Assembly (NCBI GenBank): GCA_036583965.1
Contig: JAZBQD010000019.1
Coordinates: 18,846,085-18,910,084 of the forward strand
DNA: 64,000 bases
Source: Prunella strophiata
Taxonomy: Eukaryota > Chordata > Aves > Passeriformes > Prunellidae
Reading direction: 5' to 3'
Shown here: positions 37,151-50,460 of the stretch, one piece after another
Position numbering within the stretch: position 1 is the stretch's first letter
Layout of the letters: every line of letters starts with the position of its first letter
Translations under genes and position numbers: made by a program
Notes under the pieces: model-generated
The model's input: the letters and a program-made list of their open reading frames with translations, nothing else
What the model was told of the DNA's origin: nothing
Database searches by the model: none

Positions 37151-38416
37151 GAATAGCATGAAATGTTTAATAGGGGAGATCAAGCCCATTTGAAGACTAT
37201 TCTAAGGCTGAGCTCTTTATGGGATTTCGGGACAAAAAAAAAAAAAAAAGGGAAAAAAGGCATTAATATTAAACATTAGCTTAATATTACTGCTAAATAG
37301 CCTTGAAATAGATTTGATGCAAAGTCATTGCAATGACTGAAGGACTTTCAGTGACTTCAGTGAAGGCTAGAACTATTACTTTCATTTGCATACTATACCT
37401 CCAAGTCTTTGTCCTCTCACAGTCTGTTTAAAATTTTAGAACTAAAAACAACCCAAAAAACCTAAACCATTTAACTGGAAATTTTTGCTCAGGTAATTAT
37501 TTTTCTTTTGCAGAACCACTGACTTCAATGACTACTATTCACTGATGCCTGACAGAGCAGACTCTGGTCTGTATTATTTAATCACACTCTGTGTTTTTTT
37601 CATTTTCTACCAGACTCTGGAATATTCTGCTTCTATTTCTGTAATACCATTACATATATTGTCCAAATTAATGCACACTGACAGATTATTTTGCCTTGCT
37701 CTAGTGAATTAGAGACTTATGAGGTGAGTCTTTTAAACAAGTATGGTAGTCCCCCGAATGTAAGATACCCTGCTGTAAGACATGTACTTGCTAAAACCAT
37801 CATCTTGATATAGGTTCTGATGTGAACTGTTCTGTCAATAGATTTCACAACGTGCTTTCCACTAAATGAAACAGGCTCACATCTGCTAAGTTACTGTTTT
37901 AGGAGATCAGCTCAAACTATGGCAGTTTTGCAGAACACTTCCTTTGAAACCATAAAGGTTAGATATGGCTTTTAATTTTGCTACACAGTTATCTGTCAAT
38001 GGCTACATAAACAAGTGTGTTAACTTTAGTATAGCTGAGTTCCTTAATGTGCATTTTCAGCTTGTAAGCATACTTTTTATGTTCCCAGCTACTATTTATT
38101 ATTCAGATCTATAACCAAACATTCCCACTCTCTAAAGCATGCAATGAAACGTACTGTGTTATTTGATGCTATCTTGTCTTGTTATATGTTGCTTCCAATG
38201 ACTGTTGCCCCCCTCACCTCCCCCATGTGCATAGTTGAACCTGATATCAACCTTGGCAAGTACAAAGCATGTGCAGATCTCAGGGTCTTCAATTGCAGTG
38301 ACATAAGCACAGTAATTTTCCAGGTTTTGTTTATCCAGATCAAAGCTCAGGATAGGATTTCAAGAAAATAAAATTTTAGTGAACAAAAATCCTGTTTCTT
38401 AATGGTGGTTGCTTTT

Positions 38417-38446
38417 TTATTATTTTTTATTATTATTATTATATTT
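38417..38446 (+). repeat. (ATT)n microsatellite
   Basis: T-run followed by about six ATT units, interrupted once. Confidence 0.85.
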
Positions 38447-40013
38447 ATGTTTATTCAAACAAATTAAGAACATCCAGGTCATTCAGAAAGACACTTTGGT
38501 CATACATAAAACCTTGTTCGTCTGATACAGCTGTGCAGTTTATAATATGTCCCTGATGCTACTTTTGGGAATTCTATGGACTGGTAGTGTAGAAAGCATC
38601 TTTAGGAGTCAAACTGTTATAACCTTTCAACCTTGCACTTGCAGATAACTGTATTTATTTAGAGAATCATCAGGTATCAGCCTCAAGGTTCAAATAGCTG
38701 GAGATAAAAAAGTGAGACCCTCCCTGAAAAATCCTGTTTATAAGTATGAATTCAAATTTTAAAGATATGTAAATGCAATACTGTAATACAGCCTATAATG
38801 TATTGTCCTTTCATAGAATCAGTAAGATTAGGTACCCCAATGCTCATGGTTTTCTCTCTCACAGGCATATTTCAGTCAAGACTGATTTCTTTTCAATTAT
38901 GCCGAATGACGTGATACTGTAGAGAAACTCTTAACAGGATTACATTCTAACATGAGCCCAAGTGTGACAGTTTATCCTCCTTTAATGCGGCCTGGCTCCC
39001 ATCTAGATCACAGTGCTCTGATCTGTCATGACACTCTCTTTTAAAATGAGAATGGATATGCAGAGCATCCTCTGGGATGGGACCACACAGAGTAATAATA
39101 GCTGTTCTCTCTCTTTCCCATCATCATCAAAGAGAGACAGCCTATACTTCCTAACAGATCCAATACCCTGCACTAAGCTCACTTCTGATTCTAAGTCCAG
39201 TTACTGATTAAGTTTTATTTCACTCCCAGGTAAAACAGAAAGCCCAGCTGAGAACATGCAGCCACAGGCAGCTGCAGTTCCTGGTTTGCTGGGAATCTCC
39301 TAAGAAGGCACTGTCATATTAAAACTGATTTATGCATTCACCTCATTCTAGTACTCTGTCCACTGTACCTCTCACCTAAGTAGACGTGGCACCTGAATTA
39401 AAGATTTCAATAATGATTCAAAGAAATTAGGTCAAGCACACAGCATTTCCCATTATACATTACAAGAAAAAGAGCTTTGATTGGACAGTAACTTAAGCAG
39501 ATTCTGGAGTTTCTCTCCTTTTTTGTTACATGAATTTTGCTATTAGAAATCTGTTAAAACTTTCCTAATGTTTTCTTCCCTCATGATAGAAAGAAGGTAG
39601 TCCTCCTATTAATGCCAGTATCCTAAACTCTAGATATCAGTCCTTAATAAAGTGATACAATAAAAATCAGTACAGACTATATGTATTATTTGAGACTTCT
39701 CTTCATTGTACTCAGCAAGAGCACAAGGACATATCTAACTAGATATTTATGACTTCACAGTTGACTGTGGTGTGGCAGAGGTAAAGAATGAGGAAGCAAG
39801 GATAAAACTGAGAGTATTTAAATAACTTTTTTGGGAGGGGTTTTACTTCAAGTAGTGTTTTACAACTGCTTAATACTAACTTAGAATAGGGCTCATAGTT
39901 GCTGTACTTTTCAGTATATCTCAGGGACTCTAATGCAAAAGTGAGTTTCTGTGTGTCAGAAATCTCTACCCCAAAGACATTAAAAAGATTGAAGAGTTGG
40001 AAACCTGCTTGAT

Positions 40014-40102
40014 TAAAAAAAAAAACAAACAAAAAAGGAAAAACAAACAAACAAACAAACAAACAACAAAACAACAACAACAAAAAAAAACCACAAAAAC
40101 AA
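40014..40102 (+). repeat. (CAAA)n / (CAA)n run
   Basis: Nearly 90 bases of A with regularly spaced C: a CAAA microsatellite followed by CAA units. It produces the Leu/Phe/Cys/Val-rich minus-strand open frame at 39739-40203, which I do not regard as a gene. Confidence 0.93.
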
Positions 40103-43080
40103 CTTTTTGAGGGAAAACCATTGTGCGTAAACTCCAAAAGGCTAGAAAAATGTAGACAGTTTTTCTTCAGTAACCTGCCAAAACTGAAGGCAGGTAGAGT
40201 CACTCAGCTTCCCCTCTCCCCACCATTCTTGACATGCTGGCTTCCTAAAGCAAGCTCTGTTTTCAATATGGCTGCAAATACTAAACTGAGTCTCTCTGCA
40301 AATGTACTGATTTTTTCAGAAGTAGAAATTTGCAAGTGGAGGAATTAAAGGCATTCTTTAGCTATTGTGATTGTAAATCTTGGGAGTTGACTGAATAAAC
40401 TATAGGTGGCAGTAACTTTGCTTATTTGAAGTCACAAAGTTCTATAAACCAGTCTAGGTAGAGAAAAAGTCAAGAGTCACAATTAACTTAAAATTTAAGA
40501 AATCATCAAGCAAATGCCTCAATAGTAGCACATCTGTCCATCAACAATTTGGTAATTTTTGTTTCTATTTTCTCTGCTGTACACTTGATTTCTATTATTT
40601 CTCACTATATCCTCCTTAGACACAAGTTGTATCTTCCAAGTGCATAAGACATTTCCTGCCTTACTGCAGCCAGGATATTAAATCGCATTAGAATTTAAGG
40701 AATGATACAATGAAGTTAAGAAAACTGCATTGAAATAGACGAGAAAATATCACATATTTCAGGTAGCCAAGTCTGAAAATTTAGCTTAGTAGTTCCTGCA
40801 ATCAATGGAAATATTTGTTTTCATAACTTGCAATGCATTTCTGATCAACATTTTTATCTCACTGTCTTTTTTCAAACCTGCCTTGTTTAAATTCCCTTTT
40901 GGCATAACATGCTAACTGGAAAAAGAAAAATTCTGGCCTTTTGTACTGGATAAAATATAAGGTGTTTTGATTAAAGATATTTTATAGGTTGAAACATCTG
41001 GCTGCAAGTTGGAAAGGTAAAAGTTTTTTTATTAGTTGTACCTTTACTGGTCAGAATCCTCCATACAACTTCCAGCTTTTGTCACACTGCATAGCCATGA
41101 AATAATTAATATATTACTGAAAGTGATGTTCAATAATAAATTTGTGGAATCTAGGGGAAAAAAAAATCAACTCACTAGTAGTCTGCTTGTGGAACTTTTT
41201 CCTACCTCAGTGACTGGTATACTGCCTCAGTGGCTCTGCCTATGCTGTCTAAGGAACCTCCAAAGCTGCCCCTAGAATCATCTTTCCCATTTTTCATTCT
41301 GCAGTCTTCCAAACATGCAGCCAAGGTCCTTGTGGCTACCTGAGAACCTAGTGATACTCAGGGAAGATAACAGAGAATAAAGGGAGTAGATAAGATATGG
41401 AACCAAGACTGCATAGGAATACTTGCAACCCTATGTTACAAGCACAGAGTTTTCAAGTGCTCCTAAAGCCAGGTTATCTGTCTTCATTAGCCTAACCATA
41501 GTTTACATTAAGGCTAAAAATTTTTCAGAGATAATAAAATTAAGAATACTTGGCTATTCTTTCCTTCAAGTAATACTGAAAATAATAATAATAAAAAAAA
41601 AAAAGGTCAAAGGAATCCAAAGGTCTTTTTTTCTCTGATAGTCTAACCAGTTAGCATCACTTTTCCCAGCAGTTCATCCATTTATCTGGACCTGAGTGCC
41701 ATGCAAGATAAACTGAAAGGCAAGCAAAACCAAAACCAAATGGTCATACTTACTCTTTTCACTATTACCAGTCAGTGACTCTTATTTAGCACTAAACCAC
41801 TTGGCATAAATTTTCTTGGCTGTACTGCAGACCAGGGTAATAATCAAGTCATATAATCTTACTCTACATAATTATAATACACAGTAAGCACAAGGCTATT
41901 ATGTCTGGAATTGAATGACAAACAGAAAACAAATCTAATTCCTTTCATATGAAATCTAGTACAGAGTGCCCTGTTCTTAAGAAAAATGTCCCTGTGTATC
42001 AGGGACTGGTAACAAGAAAAAATTACAGAATAACACCTGACTTATGCTTTTTTTCCATACAAGTAGAGTTCATATCTGTGAATGCATCCATTAATGAATA
42101 CCCAGTGTTTTGGTTTGGGGGGTTTTTTTAGTTTCCTTTTTTTGAAGTGATTAGGAGCCTTGTGTGATAGTTTGCTGTATATATTTCTCTATGAGTTACT
42201 TGGGTTTGAACTTTGTGCTCATATTTTAATAAGAGTCTATAATCTCTGCATCAAAGGCACGGGGAAGATGACCCAAAGGAATCAAAATGCTTTTATAGGA
42301 AGCCTTTTTGCATGCCTGCTGTTCTGGCTGCTTCATAGCTATGAGTGTGTATTATGTAAGAAGGAGGTAAGGAGGAAGAAAAAGAAGTGATGAAAAAGAG
42401 ATAGAGAGGAAGAAAACATCCTTGGTGCCCTCTTCTAAAATGAGTAGTGATGACAGGATAATGATGAGTAGCCAGTATAGGAAGGAAACCTTAGAGTGTC
42501 TCTGTACACTGTTACAGACAAATTAAGTCTGTATGAACTGATTTTGGCAGAGAAGGGCGTTACTGTCTTTGCAATATTGTTAGCAAAATGATTCAGCAAA
42601 TGTACACATCTGAACTCTTGTGCTTTTATCTACTCTGATCAGGATGTTTCTGGTTTTACTTCTCAATTTGCATTTATAATTATTCTCAAAACCTCAGATC
42701 AGGCAGCCTGAGGATGCAAGTGAAATTGATTTGGATCTGCCTTGGTGGAAACTGGAGAAAATTTAGAGAATGGTACATCCTGCAACAACGGATGTAAAGA
42801 CATCATTTGCCATCCTTCTCCTGGTTCTTCTATAATCTTTCTGGTCCTCCAAGTCTTTTTTCTCTTTCTAGCTGCATTCCTGCAAATTATTACATGGACA
42901 CATTGCCCAGAAGGATGCAGGCTTCAGGAAATCCCTTTTTAAAAAGCATGCTATTATAGTGAAGAAGAGCTTTGTCTATGGAAATTTGGGTAGTGTACAG
43001 GTTCAACAGGACTCTGATACAGCCCAATTCCTGACAGCCAGGAGAGGGAGCTAAGCCAGCAGGAAACTTTCTCCTCCCTG

Positions 43081-43104
43081 AATAAACAAATAAATAAATA
43101 AATG
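43081..43104 (+). repeat. (AAAT)n microsatellite
   Basis: About five AAAT/AATA units. Confidence 0.85.
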
Positions 43105-43859
43105 AGGGACTTATTCTTCTTCCCACTTTGTCTGTCCTCACACACATGCACACACTTCTTCTCAAAGTTGTCTGTGACTGCTGACTTGTTTGATTGCATC
43201 TCTGTTACATACCTGACAAACTGAGCTGTATAGGACTTGGTTACTGGGAAAATTATTTTTATAAAAGCACTATTCCCAGCTTCATGGTTCAAGACTTTTT
43301 TTACTTGTGAGTTACTACAGAGTGAAATTGCTTCATAGGCATGAGGTGTCATGTAAGAGGGAGGGAGAGAAAAGAGAACAAAGAAGGGAAAATAGATAGG
43401 CTTTTGGGGGAAAAAGGTCAGGTAGAACAGATTTTTTTTTCTTGCAGTAACAGGAACCAGTAACAGGTCAAGAGAGAGAACCTACTACAAGACATAATCA
43501 CTAGAGTGACTGCTGTACTCCAGGAAGCAGAGCTGAAATAGCTGCAAGATCAATAGCATTAATGCCTCAGGTGGGGCCAGGAATTCCAGGCTGCCAGTCA
43601 TCCTGCCAGGCACTGTGCTGTACGACACACCCTGCTCAGCTCCTCACACTTCTCCATAAATGGGTGTTGAAGTGCCAAAGTTCAGGTGTGGAGACTACCT
43701 AGACTAATGTTATCTTCATTCCTGTGTTTAACAGTCACTGAATTGTAATAGAAGGAAGTTATTCTGAAAATTTGACATTGCACAACTTCATTAAGACTAC
43801 CTCATCTGTGAAAACTAACAAACTTCTGAGCCCAGAAACAACTGTTTGCAGCCTGTGGC

Positions 43860-43892
43860 AAAAAAAAAAAACAAACCCAAAAACCAAAAACA
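43860..43892 (+). repeat. A/C-rich short run
   Basis: A-run followed by CAAACCCAAAAACC-type sequence of the same style as the other A/C runs in the window. Confidence 0.85.
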
Positions 43893-46800
43893 ACTGTCCT
43901 TGCTTGCACACACACAGGTAAATACAAATTTTGTTATTAAATAGTTTTTAAAAATAAGACTTTTTAGTAATAAAACCCATCAATTAAATACTGTAGAAGG
44001 TCTAGTGGAAAGCATATCCATCCAAATTCATGTTTGGTTTGTCATACCATCCAGTCTTATATGAATGACTGTCTGCATGAATTAATCTTAGCATGGTGGA
44101 CTTATTTCTATTGATAGTTTCATCTGAGGAGTTCTAGAAATGGAAAACTTCCACCAAGAATGTCCTGCCTGTGGAGTCCTGAATTCTAATGTAGGAAACA
44201 TCCAAGCCTAGCATTACAACTAATTGCAGCTGTTAGAGTAAAAGTTAATGAGGACACACATTGCAAATTAAAATGATACATGAGCAGACAGGACTACCTC
44301 ACAGAACACAAGGAAGAAGCAAAGGTGCAGAATTCCAGGTTTTTAACCAATGTGAGTTTCTGAGTTGTGTAGGACTTCAAAGTAGCCCAAAGTCATTGAC
44401 AGCCCAAGCACATTTTTATAGGGAAATATCCCTGCTTTCATTATAAAATTGCTGATTGCTGAAAAACTACTCCAGATGGTGACCATCATGATATTTTCAC
44501 TCCAGTGGGCAAAGAGGAACAGATGATCACCTTCAGGACTCATATTAAATGGAGTATTGCACCTACTAGCAAAAGGTTATTGGTGTCTTTATTAACCTTG
44601 CCCCAAGGCCTACTGTAATTTTTCACCAGTCTAATGCTGCAGTGTTCAAAACTTAGCAAATTTGTCAAACAGTGAGAATGATCTATTTAGTATGGCAGTA
44701 AATTAATTCCCTAGTCTTTCATCCCAAAAGCTGTTCTCATATCTTAGGTGAAATAGTTTTCATCTAGGACTCCATAAACTCACGAATGTACCATGTAATG
44801 ATGTGAAGTTGGTTTGAGAAAGTTGGAAATGGCAGATGAAAAGAATCTCATTTGAGGAGCTATCTGAACGTTTCAACAAAATACATTTTCATTAAAATAT
44901 ATTATTTCACTGAAGCCAAAAACCTGCATACGGATTTGTCAGTTTTGATAATGTTTTCAATAGGAAATGTGCCTGAGGTCCCATGCTTTCTGATCCTTTG
45001 TGACCAGAGACAGAGAGAGAAAAAAAAAATAGGGGAAAAATAAAAAATTGTACCCAAAACCATAATTTTGGACACAATTCTACTTCATAAAAGCATTTGT
45101 AAAATAGTGTGTACATTCCACAATTTAAAACCGTGAAAATTGTTGTGGAATTATCTGCCTGTGGACAGCTGCACTTAACACAGTGAAAGAAACAGAAAGA
45201 TAATCTTTCTTTGCCTTCTTGACCATTTTCCAGAGGGCTTACAGCTTTCCTTGATAAAACTGGACACAACTGGTTGAGAAAAACTATTAATACTAAACTA
45301 ATTTCAAATAATTCCCCTTTTGGAACTCACACATTCTGTACTGCGGTTGGCATAATGCGTTTTGAACTAAGAAAAACTGATGGCAACCTGCTGTTTCTTT
45401 GCAAACAAATTGGTCCCTACCTATAAATTATTCTACACTGTGAAGCAAACAGTTTGCTTTTATCTAGAGATATGTGGGCAGCCTGGCAAAACATCTGTGG
45501 AGAATTTGAGAAAGCTGCTTTTAGTGACCTAAGTGGCTAAGCATTGCTGCTTTGGAGACAACATTTTGACACATTTTAAATGTGTTGCATGGTGCTACAT
45601 CATTGATGAGATCCTGTACAGCATCACTTTACCTTGAGGGGTATCATTCCTTTAGGATCTTAGGCAAATGAGCGTGGGCTGTCATATTCTTGTCTTCCAT
45701 ATTTGTAGCATATGGCCTGGAAAGAAAATATGGAAGGAGCTGCCCCTCAACTTCTTAGACACCTCAGTATAAATAAAGTTGAAAGTGTCATCATATGTTC
45801 ATCTTTCCAACAAAGGCAGATGGAGGTCTTTCCTTACTATTTTAATATTACTTAGCATGCTTCTCCTTCACAGCTCTAAGAACTACTCCATAAACACTTC
45901 TTAGGAGCTATCAAGAAGGATTATTAAACTTGTTTGCACTCTTAACTTCTGCTTCAGAGAACCTGTCATGTATGGTATAGTCACTTATGGGGCCAGTGAA
46001 CAAAAGATGTTCCCCAGACATAGAAAAAATCTTGCTTATATGACAGTCCCTGTAACAGAAAAATAGAAGGTTATCAAACAAAATTCTCAAATCATTGCCA
46101 TCAGATAGCCAGTTATCAGAAAAGGGGAAAGATGTTAAGATGATGGATGAAGAATGTACACCTAAGCCTCTGAAATCCTTGTTCAGCTAAATAGCTGAAT
46201 TATTTATCAACTGTACAATATCTCAGCATCAACAGTGCCTGACAAGAGCCTGGGGATCTGGATTTGTTATCTTTCCCCAGTGATCCAATTACACTTTTCT
46301 GTATGCACAGGTGGAGAAAGTGTAATAATCTTACTGCACCAGATACCACACAGCACTTCATACAGGAAACAACTTGTTCTCCTACATATCATCAGAAAAA
46401 AAAAAAAAAAAAATCAGTAATATTAAATACTAAAGTATAGCTGCAACTGTAACTGCCTTATAGCAAAACAAAAGCATCCATACACTGGTTATCTGGACAC
46501 CAGTAAACCCAGTGATTTTATGAGTACAGAGAGGAAAAAACCAAAGGCAGTAGGAGACAAGAGTTTACCAAGGGTACATTAACAGAATTTTTTACCTCAT
46601 TTACTTTTGTTTGGTTCTGCTATTTATTTTTTGCTAATTTTCATTCAAGATTCCATTAACTCTATGATAATAACTATTTTCAGTGGGAGAGTCCTGTTGT
46701 CTCGTTTTAGAGTTGCTGGTCAAGCATGTATCCTAATAATGTATACATCTAAGGATTAAAAGGATTGAAGAAAAGACGATAGGAATAAAGAATTTCTTTG

Positions 46801-49800
46801 TAGCAATGGGGATATGAGTCCTCCCCAGGTCTTGATTCTGACAGAGAGAAAACTTTTTTTGTCACTTTGCTCTGATTTGGTTCTCATTTAGTGTAAGGTT
46901 GCACTACTACCTTTCCTCAAGAGCCATTCAGATCTCCAATTTAACCTTGAAAGTTCTTTGAGAAAAGAAGGCTGCATGGGAGAGTATTTAACATGGGCAG
47001 CTTCAGTTTTGGGCACAAGTAGAAATAAGAGCAAGCTAGAAATAGTAAATAGACATTTCTAAACCAATGATTCTCAGCTGTGGAATTAAAACCACAAGAA
47101 TCTCCTGAGAACTCCTAAGGGATCACAGAATAATACATACAGGCAGTGCTAGCCAGCAAGAGCCTGTTCCTGCAGGATGAAGGAGTACCGATTATCCATT
47201 TAAACAGTGATGCAACAGTTTACATCAACCAAGAAACTACTATCTGCCTTTAATTTCTGGCAGCAGCTCAGTTCCCTGGGGAAGAAGAGACAGAGCAGAA
47301 GAAATGGTGTTTACATCTGCAGTTGTGATTTAAGTCACTTTTCAGTCTTCCTTCTAGTATACTATTTCCTTGAAGGAGCAGAGATGCTGCCAACACAGAA
47401 GGTGCTCAAAGACAAAGCAGAGCCAAAGGGACATCATTTCCAGAAGCTGGATGTGTTGCTCCAGCCAATTTTTCTTTTGCCCTGTGCTGATGACTGTAGG
47501 ACTGAATATTCTGTGTGAATAGTTTCACCTGATACACCAAATCTCAAGTCTTCTGACCATGAACCAGGAAAGGAGGATACAGTAATGGCAATGTCTAATT
47601 TTGTCCACAATGTACAGAGCTAGATACACAGAAAAGAGTCTGCCATCTTTGTGCATTTATAAAGAAGCAGCTTCAGAAAAGAATAAAGTCCTGCTATTCT
47701 GTCCTGAAACTTCTATCATTATATTTTCTCAATAACTGCTCTAAAACATTTTTAAAAGAGCTTGTCTAAGCTTATTTCAACTGCAAAGTTCAAAGCCTTT
47801 ATGTTGAACGAATCCTGACAACGATGGAAAAGAACACAGAAAGCAATTCTGCTTTGTTTTTCCACTTTTCCCCTTTACCTTTGAGATCTGTGTGTGATTG
47901 CATTAGTTGATCAAAATTGCCAGGAGGCCCAAAAATGACACATACCAACAGAAAAGCAAAACCATATTCCTCTGCCATTAATGATTCATGGTGGGTGATT
48001 TTTAGCCATGTGAGACAGCCAACAAGAGACTTGCAAACCACTTAAACTCTCTTAGTAGCTTTTAAGTGGGTCCTAAGAGGTGCAGAAGCCTGGAGTTGGC
48101 CTTCAGCTCAAATGCAAATTCCATCTGATATGTGCCAAATAATTCCAGGCAGCAGAGTCCTTATCAATATGTGTCCTTGTGCTACTTTTCAGCACAGTTG
48201 TTACTGCAAGGAATCACAAAATATTATCAGCATTTTGTGCTTATACAAAGCTGGACCTCTCAAATGAGTTCAGAAAGGCAGAGAGGCAGTGCACAATAAA
48301 ACCTGAGAGTGAGCCAGAGGGAGAAATATATAAAGAAAAAGTGAGATAGAGTTTTAAGCTATTCTGCAGGCAGCAAAATATGCCTGCTCAAAAATGCAAT
48401 TATTGTTTTCTTTTGTTTGTGAGCAGTCTATTTTTTCAGGTCACTGCACGAATCAAATAGGAAGACACTCATATTTTCTATGCAGACCTCTGGGTACTTT
48501 AAATGAGCTGCTTATAAAGATCTGCTACGAGATTTAGGGATTTGCTGATGGGTTTTTCTTTGTACTAAAACCTGAGGTAGGTCCCTAATACAAGTATCTG
48601 TGCAAGTATGGGAAATCTTGGATTTTGATTTATGTCTACACCAATATTTTACATACTAAATGCACAGGTTCTTTACTTACACTTTTGCTAATAAGGAGCA
48701 TAGTTGGCATAACCCATTGATGTAGAGTACAAAGACAGTACATCCAATCCATGGTATTTTCAGCAATATTACCTCTGCTCATCTGCTCTGACCTCTACAT
48801 GTTCCTTTTTTATTAGGGGTTATAAATTAGGAGAATTTAAAAGCAAATCACCTTTGATGGACATGGAAATATTGCTGTTGCTACATGCAAAAGAGCAGGC
48901 ATGGGCTTGCACCTTCCTGTTTCATTGCATACACTGGATACATACATGTGTATGTGGAAGCAGAGCAGATGAGGAAAAATATCAAAATCCTCTGCTTTAT
49001 GAAGACATGAAATGCAGAAGAGCCTATAAGCAGCCTGGAAAAAGGATTTTGAGAACTTGACTAACTACAGATGTTGCTTTGATTACTCAAAGGAAATTTT
49101 CTTTTAGTGCAAATCCCTTTTTACTCCATGTCTGTCTTTGGGCTACTGCATCTGTGTTGTGTTATGTAGAATGCACAGCTTAGACAACAAAGGGGCACTG
49201 GTGATTAGAATAAATATGAAGGGTGGAAGTCATCTGAGGCTTCACCCATCACCACCACCACCCCCATACGCCTTCAGTCTGGATTTTGCAAGAATTTGTC
49301 TGACATTTCACTTCAAATCTATCTAGACATCTCTGACCCATTACAACAAATAGCTGACCTTAACTCAAAAAGTAGTGTGAAGTAGTAAGGGACAAAAAAT
49401 AAAACAGTTACAGTTATTCCAATAGATAAGACTAATTGACTCATAAGAGTTCAGCCCACAACAGTTGAGTTTGCTTACTGTAAAGTATTATTTTAAATTC
49501 TTTTTCCTTCCTATTTGAATTAAAATAAACTGCATTTCCTAATACCATACATCGTGAGAGATGCTGCCACATGCTCTATCCAAACACATGCTCAAACAAA
49601 CCCACCCTGGCAGCAACTACCTTCAAGGCTTTTAAGTCTCTTGGGAGATAATGCCCTCCTCTGCTCCAGTGAAAGAGAAAACCATCCTGTATTCAAGAGA
49701 AAAAAAAAAAAAAAAATCTGTTTCTATATTCACTGAAAATATTTCAAGCATTAGCCCTCTTTAAAAAAAAAAAAAAAAAATTCAAATCTTTTGCTTAGGG

Positions 49801-50329
49801 CTTATACGAAGGAGGAAATCTTGTCAAAGTAATAGTATTCATTATTATTATTAATAAAAAAACTACTTTAAAAGCACAGATAAGGACTGACTAAGCACAT
49901 GTCAATATTTAAACACATTCACTGTGGCTGTTCTGGTCACCTTCTGAGTTTACTTCCCACAAATCACAGAGCTGCACTGGAACAAAAAAAAATGTGAGGT
50001 GATTTGAATAGGTACCTGCAGGAAATTAACTGCAAATACCAGTCTCCACCTGGGAAGCTTCTGACTCACACTGCTTCACAAGAAGCATGGAATTAGGAAA
50101 ATTCTTGCATAAAATTTTTATTTTGAATACCAAGAGAAACTGTGATTCACTTAAAATTAGTAACGTATCTGTAATACAGGTAACAAAAAATATTCCTTTA
50201 CACATTAGACATTGAAGTGGAAATTTCTGTGGAAATGGTTCCACAATTTAGTGGTCTTTAAATAGGTTCCCTTAAAAAGAAGAGAAAGGGATGCACTCTC
50301 TAATATGTCTAGTTCCACTATTTCAGGCA

Positions 50330-50460
50330 CTTCTGGATGCGTACAGGGGGAAACTGGATGGCAAAAGACAACTCCAATAATTTCTTGTCTTCATTGGAGA
50401 CAAAACACTGAGATAGATGGACTGTTGGTCTGTCTCAGCTGAGAATTTCTTGTTTTAGTC
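50330..50460 (+). mobile_element. Ancient CR1/L3-like LINE 3' end (remnant)
   Basis: The core at 50395-50458 reads GGAGAC, then CACTGAGATAGATGGACTG, then TTGGTCTGTCTCAGC, then TTCTTGTTTTA. It follows the pattern of the old amniote CR1/L3 tail (GGAGACAGGATACTGGGCT, AGATGGACCATTGGTCTGA, CCCAGTATGGCAATTCTTATG). Divergence is high, as expected for a copy predating the bird radiation. The 5' limit is uncertain. The resemblance is from memory of the family, so a profile search is needed to confirm it. Confidence 0.5.

Larger units (their letters stand above)
37151..50329 (-). other. Probable FLRT2 5' intron, part 1 (no exon seen)
   Basis: Upstream of the splice acceptor on the minus strand I see no coding exon, no CpG-rich promoter and no recognisable gene on the plus strand. 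Open frames here are short and biased by homopolymers; the longest, near 39739-40203, is driven by the (AAAC)n run. Simple repeats include an ATT run (38417-38446), the A/C-rich block at 40014-40102, an AAAT run at 43081-43104 and several A-runs. Assignment to FLRT2 intron follows from the acceptor at 37122 and from FLRT2 having distant non-coding leader exons in other vertebrates. Confidence 0.5.

Noticed and set aside
38813..38836. TTCATAGAATCAGTAAGATT, possible reversed CR1 tail
   Set aside because: Only the TCATAGAATCA part matches, and nothing of the CR1 body follows.
39739..40203. 154-codon minus-strand open frame
   Set aside because: Its hydrophobic Phe/Leu/Cys/Val block is the translated (CAAA)n run; no start context, family or splice support.
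47207..47518. 103-codon plus-strand open frame
   Set aside because: The translation resembles no known family, and an open frame of this length is expected by chance in this much sequence.
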